Shown: one piece after another, positions 12,201 to 23,478 of the stretch | How the letters are laid out: every line of letters begins with the position of its first letter | Position numbering within the stretch: the first letter of the stretch is position 1 | Source: Chloranthus sessilifolius | Lineage: Eukaryota > Streptophyta > Magnoliopsida > Chloranthales > Chloranthaceae | Length of the DNA stretch: 64,000 bases | Assembly (NCBI GenBank): GCA_021018995.1 | Contig: CM037596.1 | Coordinates: 99,431,416-99,495,415, forward strand | Direction: 5' to 3' | Notes under the pieces: generated by a model | Told to the model about the DNA's origin: nothing | The model's input: only the letters and a program-made list of their open reading frames with translations | Databases searched by the model: none | Program-made: the position numbers and the translations under genes

Positions 12201-12333
12201 AATGGGATTTCTCGGTTGTCTTAGGTTTCTTAGTATCAACTAACTCTGAAGAACCCGATGTTGAAGCAAATCGCCTCACCGACATAAGAGGAGCATTGAA
12301 ATCCAATTGTTTCTCCATCAAATTCTTCAACAT
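9218..12333 (-). CDS. DUF688-family protein (plant-specific, function unknown), three coding exons
   Basis: Coding exons 12333-11299, 10194-9358 and 9265-9218 join in phase 0 to 639 codons. Junctions: GAG|GTAACC donor at 11298 with acceptor GACAG|CAA at 10195; GAG|GTAATC donor at 9357 with acceptor TTCAG|GAA at 9266. The third exon gives a short tail ending ...QQSESSKI. Residues 64-80 (NAGAVPFQWEQTPGQPK) are the hallmark DUF688 motif; the N-terminal KQLDFNAPLMSVRRF, the acidic patch near 151-160, the following FSDALDTLSHAESCFMN, the TWEAVYKHKL that opens exon 2 and the late KWENIVKTSNV also agree with family members as I remember them. No signal peptide or membrane segment; Ser/Pro-rich and largely disordered in appearance. 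I start at ATG 12333, the first in frame after a stop at 12387-12385; ATG 12318 (MEKQLDF) is equally plausible and would shorten the protein by five residues. Biochemical role unknown. Apparently intact. Confidence 0.85.
10432..10833. mobile_element. MITE with about 60-bp terminal inverted repeats in the first coding intron
   Basis: GGGTAACTGAACCG at the left and, inverted, GGGATAACTGACCC at the right; the arms remain alignable inward to GGACACGTGGCAC on both sides. The middle carries the CTTTGAATCACAC / GTGTGTAATGTGATG type sequences seen in family A. No convincing target duplication. It lies in the intron of the DUF688 gene and does not touch the splice sites. Confidence 0.75.
10941..11228. 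mobile_element. hAT-type MITE (GATACG family) in the first coding intron
   Basis: 288 bp. Left end CAAGGTGTCAATATTG, right end inverted CATGGTATCAAACTCG. Flanking 8-mers ATCTGGAC (10933-10940) and ATCTGAAC (11229-11236) differ at one position. Interior dense in GATACCGATAC / GTATCGGTATC palindromes. It lies about 70 bp inside the donor of the same intron. Confidence 0.85.
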
Positions 12334-12397
12334 AACCAATCTCCAAAACAGATATAGACGACAATCCAAACTCAACGCAAACCCTTATCCATCACTT

Positions 12398-12890
12398 CTA
12401 AATTCAATCAGAAGATCGCAGCACAACCAATAATTCTTCCCCAAAATGAATATCCAATATTTAAATCTTGTCAAATGAACTGAATCTCAGAGTATCTACA
12501 ATCAACGAGAATGAAAGATTATTAGAAAAAGAAGAAAAACTAACAGTAAAGCCTATATGTATTTTCCCCAAAATCAATCAAGAACACAAACTGACATAAT
12601 TATCTACAATCCACCAATACAGACTCGTCAGAAACACTAAATCACTATTTATCTATAATCGAGTAAAGTGAAATATACCTAAAGGAGCTTAATAAATATA
12701 TAAACAATCCTCAACCCAAAATCCATATAGAAAACAAATCTAAATCTGGTGAAACAAACTGAATCTCTGGTTATCAAATATCAACAAGCAACAAGAATCA
12801 GACCATTACTCTGCCCTAAAGTCCGTAAATCACACTAATAAAATTATCATTAAACAAACTTAATAGATGATTATCCACAATCATCAATAA

Positions 12891-12973
<83 letters not shown>

Positions 12974-13459
12974 TCCCCAAAATGAATATGAGAAGGAATA
13001 GAACCTACACCTAAGTCTCCTCAACAAAACTGAATCCCTAATTATCCAAAATCAACAAGAATCAAGCATTCACTTAAACAAAAAACAGCCCAAACCCATC
13101 TCCCAAAAGCCAAAAAAAATATAATAATAAAAAACATCCATACCACAAAAATAGCAAGCAAAACCCCTACTTGTCCAAAATCGAGAAGAACCCAACAACT
13201 TTAAATGACAAAAAAAAAACCCACAAACCCATCTGCCAAAACAAAGAAACAAAAATACCCAACATCAAAACAGCAAGAAAAAAAAAACGATAATCATCCA
13301 AAATCAACAAAAACCCAACATCATTAAATGACCCCCCAAAAAAATGCCCACTCCTATCTTCCAAAACCAAAAAACAAAAATACCCATCATCAAAATAGCA
13401 AGCAAAACATCCCCCCTCTCAAAATGTAAAGAAAAATAATAAAACTAAATTACACCTAC
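12398..13459 (-). other. Probable 5'-leader intron of the DUF688 gene
   Basis: Inferred from CCAG|GTAGGTGT at 13460/13459 and a pyrimidine-containing TTTAG|AAGTG at 12398/12397 just upstream of the coding start. The region is A-rich on the plus strand, has no coding potential and contains a long AT microsatellite. The acceptor choice is uncertain. Confidence 0.5.
12894..12971. repeat. (AT)n microsatellite, about 78 bp
   Basis: Uninterrupted AT dinucleotides, inside the probable leader intron of the DUF688 gene. Confidence 0.97.
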
Positions 13460-13520
13460 CTGGTAAGAAATGGGGATCTGAGAATGTGAGAGTGGGTTTT
13501 CGACTTCGGATCTCGGGTAT

Positions 13521-13530
13521 AGTTTATACA
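13521..13530 (-). promoter_or_regulatory. TATA-like box of the DUF688 gene
   Basis: TGTATAAACT on the minus strand, about 60 bp upstream of the proposed leader-intron donor at 13459, which would place transcription start near 13490 and give a short first exon. Position and sequence are consistent; no direct proof. Confidence 0.4.
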
Positions 13531-13827
13531 CAGAGAATTTTCTGTATTAATTAATAAAAATTTGCAAAAGAGAAAAAAAGATGAACTCCAATGTACGTCT
13601 GCTTTTCCCTCTTTATCGCCTAAAATCAACCAGCCCAGCCGCTAACTCGGAATTCGAGGAATATTTTCTCCATGAATTCTAAGGAATCGATAATCTATTG
13701 TCTCCTTTAGTCCATTCTACCTTTATTTTTTTGTCTGCATTTGAAGATTACTTTGATCACGTGGACTCCAAGACTCATTTATGAATGAAATCAAGACTAA
13801 CGGTGTGTCGTAGTGAGACCAATTAGT
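13531..13827. other. Upstream flank of the DUF688 gene
   Basis: A/T-rich spacer without recognisable coding sequence or transposon termini; likely to include promoter elements of the gene to its left. Confidence 0.3.
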
Positions 13828-14162
13828 ATGTGACATCGGCCCGGATTCGGGCCATAGCCCGAATGGATCCGGTTTGAACCCGGCCCGATATTTTATACAG
13901 GCTGAGTTCGGGCATAATTCTTAAGTTGAAAAAAAAGAGGGTCGGTCAAAACCTAGGCCGACCCGACCAAGCTCGACGAAATTATGAGAAAAGGTCCAAA
14001 TTTGGCTCGGCACAAACCTGCTGTGGTTCAAGTTTGGGCTTAAGGCAAAGCTCGAGCCTGAAAAGTCTTGGGTCTTGTCGAGTCTTATTCGGGCCTAATT
14101 TTATTACTTGGAAATAGTTGGCTGACCAAAAGCTCGGTCTGGCCTGGCTTGTTGATAGCTCT
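13828..14162. repeat. CGGCCCG/CGGGC-rich element
   Basis: GACATCGGCCCGGATTCGGG near 13834 faces GGCCTGGCTTGTTGATAGC near 14155 in imperfect inverted orientation. The same GGGCCGGGT / CCCGACCC vocabulary recurs at 15770-16330, 23180-23400, 29290-29470, 33400-33730, 38760-38930 and 42410-42550, marking a dispersed family. No clear target duplication here. Confidence 0.5.
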
Positions 14163-14719
14163 ATGTGTCAAGTACAGGTGCAATCTGAGTCTAGTCAAAT
14201 AGATTGGTTGAGCAATAGGACCCGAATCGCTAGCATTATGGATTCAATGGATGAGTCTGTTGAAAAGATGAAAACATCATGTTTTGTGTCACTCTATGGC
14301 ACTAAAGATTTTACATCATAGCCTTCAAATCATGGCAATTGTATACATGAATGGCACAAATCTAGGTCTCTTATTGATAAAGTCTCTATTCCCACCCATT
14401 TAATCATTGGAGCAACTATGCTTAAAACCCGTTAATCCTTGCTACTATATAAAAGTACAAATAATTTCTGTCAATTTTAGTGTTTTTATATTTTTAGTAA
14501 CAAAATACTCCTAAGTCAAAATACCCCTAAGTTATTCCATCTACTCCTATCTTCTTCCTTATGTATCCCTATCCTTACTACTATATGAAAGTTCAAATAG
14601 TTTCTCTCAATCTTTGTTTCCTCACTTGCCCATATATACACTCCTAAGCCGTGACAATAAAATTAAAATAGGTATTATTATTTACCATCTAAAAAATTGT
14701 AACTTCATCTCACCTCTTT

Positions 14720-15030
14720 CAGTCTGAATATACTGATCGCTTTGAATCATACGATGGAGATTATTTTTCATCTCAATCTTCTATATAGTTGATCTTGACA
14801 TCCTGTTTGTATCATCAGACGGTAAAATTTTAATTTCACTTGACACAACCAAAAAAGTGACTTTAAAATCAAATGGCATGCATCACTCTCAAACATGATT
14901 TTAATATCATTTTTTTAAAAATCGACGGTCTAATAATACTCTCATGATACCAAGATCATTTAGGTAAAAGATAGGGATAAAAAATGATTTCCATCTTCTA
15001 ATTCAAAGCAGCCATTTGATACCTACTAGA
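14720..15030. mobile_element. Palindromic MITE, family A
   Basis: CTGATCGCTTTGAATCATACG at the left faces TTCTAATTCAAAGCAGCCAT at the right, with TCAGACGGT / GACGGTCTAATA arms between. Degraded; no target duplication assigned. Inside the Helitron-like element. Confidence 0.6.
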
Positions 15031-15289
15031 GGATATTGACGAGGTCACAATTTTAATGGTTGCAAATAATGATACCCAAATAGAATCTCTTTTTCAATGG
15101 GAATACGTAAATAATGGTATTCAAATAAGATCTCTTTCTTTCCTTATTTTTAACACCTTCAAAGAAATCCATAAAGTTAAAAAAATTAACAATTTTGCTA
15201 TAAAAGTTATCTTTCCTTCCTTATTTTTAGCAACTTCAAATAAATCCACAAAGTTAAGAGAATTAACAATTTTGCTATAAAATATTTGA

Positions 15290-15520
15290 CTTGCTTTGAA
15301 TTATATGGCATAGATCACATAAAAATAGTCAAAAAATTAAATTTGAGCATGATGTATGTCATGTAAATTTAGGGCCATATTTTGTGATTTGCACCTTATG
15401 AAATAAAAAAATGATCGTCTAATGGTAAGCCAATAATATCAAGATCCCTTATGTGGAAGATTGGGCCGAAAAATGATCTCCATCAACTAATAAAAAGAGT
15501 CAATATTTTTTGCATGGGTG
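15290..15520. mobile_element. Partial palindromic MITE, family A
   Basis: A shortened copy: CTTGCTTTGAATTATATGG at the left, then the right half AATGATCGTCTAATGG ... TTATGTGGAAGATTGGG ... AAAATGATCTCCATC. Most of the left arm is missing. Confidence 0.55.
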
Positions 15521-15769
15521 CCCTCTAAGATTCCACGGGTGTTAATAAAACTACCAAAATAATAATTTACTCAAAAGTTGAAACCCTCTAAGCCACGATT
15601 AATGTACCCTTTATCAAATCTTGTCATCTTACCTGATTAGATTACTTGCACTCATACGTATGTTGGTCGTAAGACTTAGGGGAGCACTTAACTTTATATG
15701 ACTTAGACAAATATATGATACTTTTACGTAGGGTTCTCAACAGATTGACTTTTTTATTGCGCTAGGTAC

Positions 15770-16090
15770 TAAACTTGGGTTATTCGATTAAGTCAGGCAT
15801 GAAGTATCAGACACAATCTATAGGTATGGTTTGGTCGGGTTAAGGAAAAATTTGGTCGACTAAGCTCAAGTTATAAGATTTTATATAATAATTAATAATA
15901 ATTAATAACAATAATAATTAAATAGAGTGTTTTCAACCAAGTCAAGTCAGGTGTCAGGTCGAGTTGGACATATACACTCAACCCTTCAAATTAAGGTCGG
16001 GATAGGTGTCAGGTCAGGTTTGGTCGACTAAGCTCGAGTTACAAGATTTTATATAATAATTAATAATAGTAGTAATAGAAGTAGTAGTAG

Positions 16091-16121
<31 letters not shown>

Positions 16122-16330
16122 AATAAAATAGAGTATTTTCAATCAGGTCAAATCAGGTGTCAAGTCGGGTTGTGCATATACACTCGACTCTTCAGGTTAA
16201 GGTAGGAATAGGTGTCACGTCGGGTTAGGCATATATCTTTGACCCTTCGAGTATTAGGTCAAATCAGAGTGCACCATCAGGCGAGGTCAGGCCAGCATAT
16301 GTCATTTACCAATCGGACAGTCAAAGCTTT
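15770..16330. repeat. GGTCAGGT/GGGTTGG-rich repeat with (ATA)n
   Basis: Phrases such as TTTGGTCGACTAAGCTC recur at 15853 and 16020, each followed by an AAGATTTTATATAATAATTAATAAT tract and then TCAGGTGTCA-GGTCG-GTTG blocks, so this is a direct repeat of about 170 bp with a further partial third copy after 16140. (TAA)n lies at 16080-16118. Confidence 0.6.
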
Positions 16331-16566
16331 AACACGACCCATTGGCAACCCTACTTTTAAGTTCTAAATTATATGTTTATTTTTATTTTTTAATGTTATC
16401 ATGTGAATCATGTGGCTTTAAAATGATGACATGCATATAAAATTAAGGTTAGAGATTTTATATATGGGACACCATTTTGACACCATGTACTGATACATGG
16501 TGCAAGTGATTATTATACATCTTCTGTCACATTTTTCAGTTAAAATTTTTATTTTGGCACCATGTG

Positions 16567-16796
16567 CATGGGTCAAAATTTTGTCCGATACCGATATGTA
16601 TCGGACGATACGTATCGGTATCAAACCTGAATGATACGGTACATTTAATGTACCGTATCGTTCATTTGTATGTATATGTCCGGACGATACATTCAATGTA
16701 TCATCCGGTATTATACTGTTCCGATACGTATCGTCCGATACGTATCGGTTTTGAGCTCGAACGATACGTATCGGTTTAACGAGATTTTGACCCTTA
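16567..16796. mobile_element. hAT-type MITE (GATACG family)
   Basis: 230 bp, the same length as the copy at 4127-4356. Left end CATGGGTCAAAAT, right end inverted TAAGGGTCAAAAT. Flanks ACCATGTG (16559-16566) and ATCATGTG (16797-16804) differ at one base. Shares the internal block GGTACATTTAATGTACC with the other copies. Confidence 0.88.
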
Positions 16797-17109
16797 ATCA
16801 TGTGTAATGCACATGCATTTTTATGAGATTTATAGTTAATGATTCTAAGTTTTTAACTATATATCCAATAAACCGATTGAATGTCAAATGACATGAGGTG
16901 GTCTGTCAATTGCATGAACCAAATTCTTGTACATGTTCCAAAAATTAGTAAGCTACATAACTCTTTGCCCTTTTGATGGTATGCCCATGATCATATTTTC
17001 CTGTGCCACATGGTTTCCAGTTATTTTTTGGGATGAAAGATTAAAACGAAAATTGAACCGTTCTATTTACAATGATCGAATTTTTAATGGTACTATGACC
17101 TATAATCAT

Positions 17110-17716
17110 TAACTACTGTGAATCAGAAAATAGAGATCGTTTGTCGCACAATCTTCCCCATAATGTATGAGATCATGGGAGTACTGACAATCAACTTTTT
17201 ATTTCAGGTGTTGCACGTTTCAAAAAGTGATCGAAAATCATGTTTGAGCATAATGTCTGTCACATGATTTTCAGTTACTGTTTTGGGATGTGTGTCCATG
17301 ATTAAAAATTGGTATGTCTAATGGTACACCATTTACCTCAGGATCATCATATAGAAGATCGAATTGGAAATCAATTTTGAATGACATCATAGCTGAATAC
17401 CATTGACTGTTTTGAATTAGACAATAACGGTCGTTTTCATCTAAATCGTAGATCTTAAGATAATGAGTGTACTGACAGTTAATTTTTTATGGCATGTGGT
17501 ACACATAAAGCATCCCAAAAAGTGATCGAAAATCACGTTTGAGTATGATGCGTGCCCCATAATTTTCAATCATTTTTTTGGGATGTATGCAGTAGAAACC
17601 ATAAATTGACTGTCTGATGGTACACCATTGATTTCAAGCTCCATTATGTGAAAGATTGAAAAGAAAATTGATCCCTATCATCTGGTTCATATCAGTTAAT
17701 GATTTTTCGAATGTAG
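17110..17716. mobile_element. Two adjacent palindromic MITEs, family A
   Basis: One unit runs to about 17400 and a second follows to about 17716; both show AAAAAGTGATCGAAAATCA and GATTTTCA...TTTTTTGGGATGT in the middle and CATTGACTG / CAGTTAATG ends. They lie head to tail within the Helitron-like element. Confidence 0.6.
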
Positions 17717-18098
17717 TGCACTTAGAAATCTGATTGGTATAATTAGAGTTATCCTTTAAAGAAAGGACTTGGTATTTGAAGGACTTATGTCAAGTGAAAA
17801 CTTCATCTTAGTCATCGGATTTGAACGTCATGTTCTAAATATGTTTAATGCAAAAGATTGGTATAAAATAAAATCTCTATTATATAATTCAAAGCAGTCA
17901 AATATGGAATAGATGATGACCATTTATTGTGTTAAGTCATCTGATAGATATCGAAGATCTTTAGAATGTGACATTTAAATAAGAGGAATTCGATGGTATC
18001 TTCACATTTATATAAACATGTGCAACGCACGTGCACTTTTACTAGTCTCTTTAAATAGGATGATGGAGATCGATTTTCATCCTCATCTTCCACACCAT

Positions 18099-21000
18099 GG
18101 TATCAAATGTCGGCCAGTACCCATAAATATCCGTTTTTCAGCAATACATCTGAGATGACCTTTGGATTTCAATCAGATGGTGCAGTCAAGGTCAACGATT
18201 TTGACAGCACTATTGAGAAGGATCCTATCACTTCCAACTTTTTTGGTATTGATTCTTCTCCCAATCCCGAAACCATCATTGCAGCCATTCCAAAATTTCA
18301 GGACTCCCCAATTATTGTTGACAACCAATCAACGGTGAGGGCCACCACTCATCAGATGCACCACATCCAAATTTTTGTTTGCAGCACCCTGCTTCCCCAC
18401 ACAATATCAAAACACCAGCTTCTTTTTCTCTAGATTGGGATTGGGCATTCTGATAATGTGGAACAAACTTTTCTTTGAAGCTAAAGGTCAGTGGATTGGA
18501 AATTTCAACATTTCCGTTTACTTCTTGATAAAAGAAACAACATTTTGTTCTTGTTTACTGCTGATTATGGGCCTTGCTCCAGGGGATCCAACGTCAAGCT
18601 ATGGGAAGACCTTTATAGATGGGAAATTTTGCATGACGGGCCTTGGGGTTCTCTACGGGAATTTCAATGTCATTTCCCACCCTTCGGAACGTTCCAACAA
18701 TCATCCTATTTCTCCCTCAATGCGCAACTTTAATGACTTCATCAACTCAGCCAAACTTATCGACATTCTGATGTCTGGTGCACAATTCACTTGGACCAAC
18801 GGTAGAAGCTCACCCACTCTACGTCGGCTTGACAGATATCTTATCAATGAAAAAATTGATTTCCTTTACCCCACGGTTAAGTGCAAGGCCTTCACTAGAG
18901 TGGCCTCTGATCACATCCCCATTTCTCTCAATCTTAGCGGCATTAAATGGGAACCATCTCCTTTCAGATTTTACAACACTTGCTCAATAATCAAAACTTT
19001 ATCAACAAGATGGACAGCTGGTGGTCATCGATCGATTATTCTCTCCCTATTTGAGCCAAGTTTCAAGCTTTGGAGAGTCTCATCTCTGATTGGCACAGAA
19101 CTGAAAAATTAAAAAACACAGCTACTGAGAATAATCTTCTTCAGACTATTAATAAGTTTGATATCGATGAAGAGAGCAGAATTCTAAGCCTCGAGGAAGC
19201 TTTAGAGAGAGAACATGCCAAATCGGAATTTGAACAATTGGCCCTATCAAAGAAATGGAGTGGCGGCAGAAATCTTGCATTCGATCACTTAAAGACGGCG
19301 ATTGAAATACTAAATTTTTTCACTCTTCTGCCAATTTCAGAAGAAGACTCAATACCATCTCAACTCTTTTCAAGGACGGTCACAATAGGCCCAGAATCCT
19401 CAACCTTCAACCGCATGCCCTATCCAATTCTGATATTGTTTCTACTAAAGTCAAATTTTCAAAGAGGAAATATGGTTAGCCATCCAGAGTTGCAATGTTG
19501 AGCGTGCTCTGAGACCAAACGGGTACACTCTGGGTTTATTCATAAATTTTGGCAGCTTGTTAAAAGTGATATTATTAACCTTCTTGATAAATTTTGGGAA
19601 GACAACTATATTCACAAATCAATCAATTCATCCTTTGTAATTCTAATTCCCAAGGAAAGAGGTGCCTCCAAAATGAAAAAATTTAAACCCATCTCTCTCG
19701 TATCTAGTTTGTATAAGATTATTGCTAAAGTCCTAGCCAACAGACTGAAAAAGGTGATCAATTCTATCATTTCTAAATCTCAAGGCACCTTCATTGAGGG
19801 TAAGTAGATTTTGGGCCTTGCCGTTATTGCTCGAGAGTGTATACACTCTAAGCACTCTTCTAAACATAAAGGGGTTCTCATCAAGGTTAATATGGAAAAA
19901 GCCTACGATAGAGTAAGCTGGAATTATCTTCTCTGGATTATGAAGATAATGGGTTTTGGGAATCATTGGCGATCTTGGATTCATAGATGTCTAGAAAGCA
20001 CGCACTTCTCTATTATTGTAAGCGGCAAAGCTTACGGTTATTTCAAAGCTTCCAGAGGGCTTCGTCAAGGATGTCCCTTATCTCTTTACTTATTTGACAA
20101 TGCCAGCAAGGGTCTTGCTTTATTATTCCAAAATGCTGAAATTGAAAGTACCATCTCTAGTTTCTCTATTCCTAGATGCAATTTCAAGATAAATATCTTC
20201 CAATATGCCGATAATTCTTTGATAATATGTGACGGATGCCCGAATCAAATTTCTCAAGTGCATAATGTTCTTAACATTTATGAATTGGCCTCGGGTCAAA
20301 GGGTCAACTATGATAAAACAAATATCTTCGGCATTAACATTGAAGAAAGAACTCTAAACTCTTGGGGTTGCTGCCAATAATCTTGTAGCTTCCAAGTTAC
20401 CCTTTAAATATCTAGGAATCCCAATTGGTATTGGTAAGTTAAAGTCCTCGGATTGGGATCCAATTATCTCTAAAATTAATAGTAGACTCTCGCTAACAGT
20501 AGACTCTCGCGATGGAAAAGCAAATTTCTCCCAAAAGCAGGAAGATTGATCCTTACCCAATCGGTCTTGAGTGTGTTGCCCACCTATTACCTCTCCATGT
20601 ACAAATGACTAGTCAAAATTTACCAAGAGATCATAAGGTTAGAGCATAATTTCTTTTGGGACGAACTTGGTGATTCCAAGAAAATCCATCTTGTAAGTTG
20701 GAAAAGAGGTGCTAGCCCTAAATGGGCGGGGGGCTCGGCATCAAGCCCATTGAGAAGATGAATAAAGTCTTGTTAATGAAGTGGTGGTGGCGGCTTGATG
20801 ATCAATCGGAAAATTGGTGGAAAGATCTCATCTTTAATAAATACCGAGTAGATCAAAATGGGTGGCATATCTTAGATATCAAATATACCGGATCCTCTTA
20901 GTGGTGGAAAGGAATTCTCTTCACCAGGGAAGAATTTAACAACAATATCTCTTTCACCTTTGGCAATGGTGAGAATATATCTTTTTGGTCCGATAAGTGG

Positions 21001-22560
21001 GGTAACTTAGATGAGCGTCTGAGCATCAAATTTCCTAATCTCTTTGCCATTTTAGTGAATCCGAGAGTTTGTATCTCGGACATTTTCGCTTCCCAAGCTG
21101 GAAATCAATGGATCATCAATTTTAAAAGGAAACTTAGTGACAGAGAGATTGAAGAATTTACTTCCTTATAAGCTATTCTAGATAACACCCAGATCAGCCC
21201 TGGCCATGAAGACGGTCACATTTGGATCTATAGTAAGAATCATATGTTTTCGGTGAAACCTGCCTTTCAAGCCATTAATTGTTATTATGAAAAACCTCCT
21301 TGGAGCTTTATTTGGGATCTTGGGCTGCCATCCAAGATAACTTTCGTTCTCCGGTCTCTTATGTGGAATAAAATTGCTATTATTTTTAATCCCAACAGGA
21401 GAGGAATGGCGATTAATAGTATGTGCTTTTTTGTGAAATGTTTGTTAGAAGTTTTTATTTAATTTTTGTGGCCGTTACTATGGTCAATCCGTTGACCGGT
21501 GAATGGTGTAAGATCAATCTTGTGATGTAATAGTTGCTAATTCGATGAATTTGAAGAGAATAGACAACTAATAATTAAGTCTTTTAATTAAGCTATGATT
21601 GTGATTTTCAATCACAATATAATTAGTAATTTAAGTCCTTAATGAGAAATAACTCTTTGGCTATAAATATAAGGGATGCTTGGTCCCAACAATTGCTCGA
21701 CACACTTTAACCCTTCCTATTAGCAAAGGCATCCCCATTGTGCTAGGAGGTATTGAAAGTGAGGAGATCGTTGAAGATCGGCAACCCATTATCATGGCTC
21801 ACACTCAAGGTGCGCACATATATTTTAATTTATGGATTATTGATTTATTATTTTGATTGATTATGCGCCTAGATCCTAAGGCATATATTTGGTTGGTCGG
21901 ATTGATAGATTCATATAGATTCATCAATGTTGGGGTGGAAGACTCCGATCACTTATTCCTGCACTGCAATAAAGTTGGGCCTACTTGGAGAAGAATTCTT
22001 AGTGCTTTTGGTGTCCTTCGTTGCTTTGACAAAACCATCTCAAATCTGATTATTAATTGGAATGTGTCTATTTTCTCCAGGCTGAAAAGTTGGTTGTGGA
22101 GTTGCATGCATAGTTCTTTTGTATGGAATATATGGCTCATGAGAAACAACATCAGGTGCAATGGGGGCTCTTTCAATCAAGACATTTTAATTCGTGACAT
22201 CATTTTCTCCTTCAGCAGTTGCGCAGTGTCCATCGGTAAATAGAATCCCTGTCTGTTCTCTTTGAGGAGATTTGAAGTTAAGCACTTATTATCCATTTTG
22301 TCTACTTTGTAAGGGTGGGTTTGTTGTTTTTTTTATTTTATTTGGTACTTTGATGTATCGGAGGTTTTTTTCCTGGATCCTTCGGTTTCCTGCTAATGTA
22401 GGCTTTTCCCTTTTCATTTCGGGTTTCCTACATCGCCCTAGTATCTACTTTGATTTTCTCCGAGAAGTCCGATTTTTTAGATAGTAATGTCAGTGGCGCT
22501 AACTAATGTTTTTATTGGTCTTTCCGAGGCATTAGTTTAGCTCTTTATATATATATAATG
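18099..22560 (+). mobile_element. Decayed L1-type LINE (endonuclease, reverse transcriptase, zf-RVT)
   Basis: Endonuclease homology at about 18440-18960 (GNFNVISHPSERS, FTWTNGRSSPTLRRLDRYL, VASDHIPISLNL). Reverse transcriptase at about 19600-20380: FVILIPKERGASKMKKFKPISLVSSLYKII, an in-frame TAG near 19805, VNMEKAYDRVSW, RGLRQGCPLSLYLF, and the catalytic position read as QYADNS, so the second Asp of YADD is Asn. The zinc-binding RVT region follows (VSWKRGASPKW..., WWKGILF, ISFWSDKWG, DHLFLHC at about 21935-21960). Several frameshifts and stops break it. It is interrupted by a solo LTR at 21443-21926. A T-rich tail ends near 22560 with TATATATATAATGATGAG. Its N-terminal region is truncated or unrecognisable and no flanking duplication was found. 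Confidence 0.85.
21443..21926 (+). mobile_element. Solo LTR of the Copia family at 57850, inserted in the LINE
   Basis: 484 bp from TGTTAGAAG to TTCATCA, flanked by the exact 5-bp duplication ATGTT (21438-21442, 21927-21931). Co-linear over its length with the 5' LTR at 57850-58315 (shared GGTGAATGGTGTAAGATCAA, GGCTATAAATATAAG, GCATCCCCATTGTG). GGCTATAAATATAAG (about 21659) is a likely TATA box. The internal domain is gone, consistent with LTR-LTR recombination. Confidence 0.93.
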
Positions 22561-22687
22561 ATGAGAAACCTGCCCATATCTTTCTCATTCAAGAAGTTTT
22601 AGAATGTATTTTCATTCATGTATAATTTTATTTTATTAACAAAAGGTAGGTGACCCTCCAACCCTACTAATATTTTTTGAAAAAAAA

Positions 22688-23132
22688 GGCTGCTATTACT
22701 ACCACACCAATTTATGTTACAACCACCTCACTTTAACAAAGGAGAATTCTGTTGATTGTTTTAAATCAGGCAATGGATATCATTTTTCGTCTTAATCTTC
22801 CATGCGAATGATATTCTTGATATTATAGTCCTACTATCAGACAATCAGATGTTGATTCCACATGGCACACATCTCAAAAGGGAACGTAATCATAACATAC
22901 CATCAAACGTGTTCACATTCACTTTTTGGAGTGTGTGTCATGTGAGATCAACATCTGATCATTTGATAATGTGCCCATGATATCTAAATCATTTGTGTTG
23001 AAGATTGGGATGAAAAATAATCTCTAATGCCTGATTTAAAGCAGTCAACAAAATTCTCCTTTGTTTCAGTGAGGTGGTTGCCTTTGTTTCAATGAGGTGG
23101 CTGTAATATAAAGTGGTGTGGTAGTAACACCA
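22688..23132. mobile_element. Long-palindrome MITE, family A, well preserved
   Basis: GGCTGCTATTACTACCACACC at the left is mirrored by GTGTGGTAGTAACACCAGCC at the right, and the arms continue through ACCACCTCAC / GTGAGGTGG and CAAAGGAGAATT / AATTCTCCTTTG to the family core. The right arm has a local duplication of about 23 bp (TTTGTTTCAATGAGGTGG). Both flanks are runs of A, so a target duplication cannot be judged. Confidence 0.75.
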
Positions 23133-23179
23133 GCCAAAAAAAATTAGCGTGTGCCTGGAAATAACAAATAGCTCAAGTT

Positions 23180-23400
23180 GGGGTCTGGTTTGGGACTAAC
23201 CAGAGTCAGATTTATTTATCTACCAAGTTGAATTTTTTTACCCAACCCAATAGCTTAAGATTTCTAAATCCCAAACTCAACCCACTGCCTGTAGGCTCTA
23301 GAAATCATTTGAGTTGACCCAACCAGTTTAGGTTATTTAAGTATCATTTCAATGCGACATGAAGCAAAATCGATTCAACTGGTGGACCCTAGAACACATC
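23180..23400. repeat. Degenerate GGGTTGG/CCCAACCC-rich repeat fragment
   Basis: Loose inverted pairs (CCAACCCAATAGC, GTTGACCCAACCAG) of the same vocabulary as the GGGCCGGGT elements. No boundaries assigned. Confidence 0.4.
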
Positions 23401-23478
23401 ACACTACTTTATATATGATAGAGAGACCCATTTGTTTTTTTTTCCCCCGATAGATGACCACTTCGATGTTTTAAAGAA

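Larger units (their letters stand above)
14436..18045 (+). mobile_element. Non-autonomous Helitron-like element
   Basis: Starts TCCTTGCTACTATATAAAAG directly after an A and ends with ACTTTTACTAG directly before a T, the A|TC...CTRR|T arrangement of Helitrons. Just inside the 3' end, GTGCA and TGCAC enclose a short loop (about 18020-18036), the expected hairpin about 10 bases from the end. A second 5'-like end (TCCTTACTACTATATGAAAG) lies at 14572, suggesting nesting or internal duplication. No Rep/helicase is present; the 3.6-kb body is A/T-rich and packed with MITEs. The same 5' start recurs at 34332 and 36427. Confidence 0.75.

Noticed and set aside
16418..16801. Frames over 4133-4480, 16418-16801 and 29814-30092 with RYVSVSDD-type repeats
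   Set aside because: All three lie on GATACG-family MITEs, and the shared peptides come from the DNA palindromes, not from a gene.
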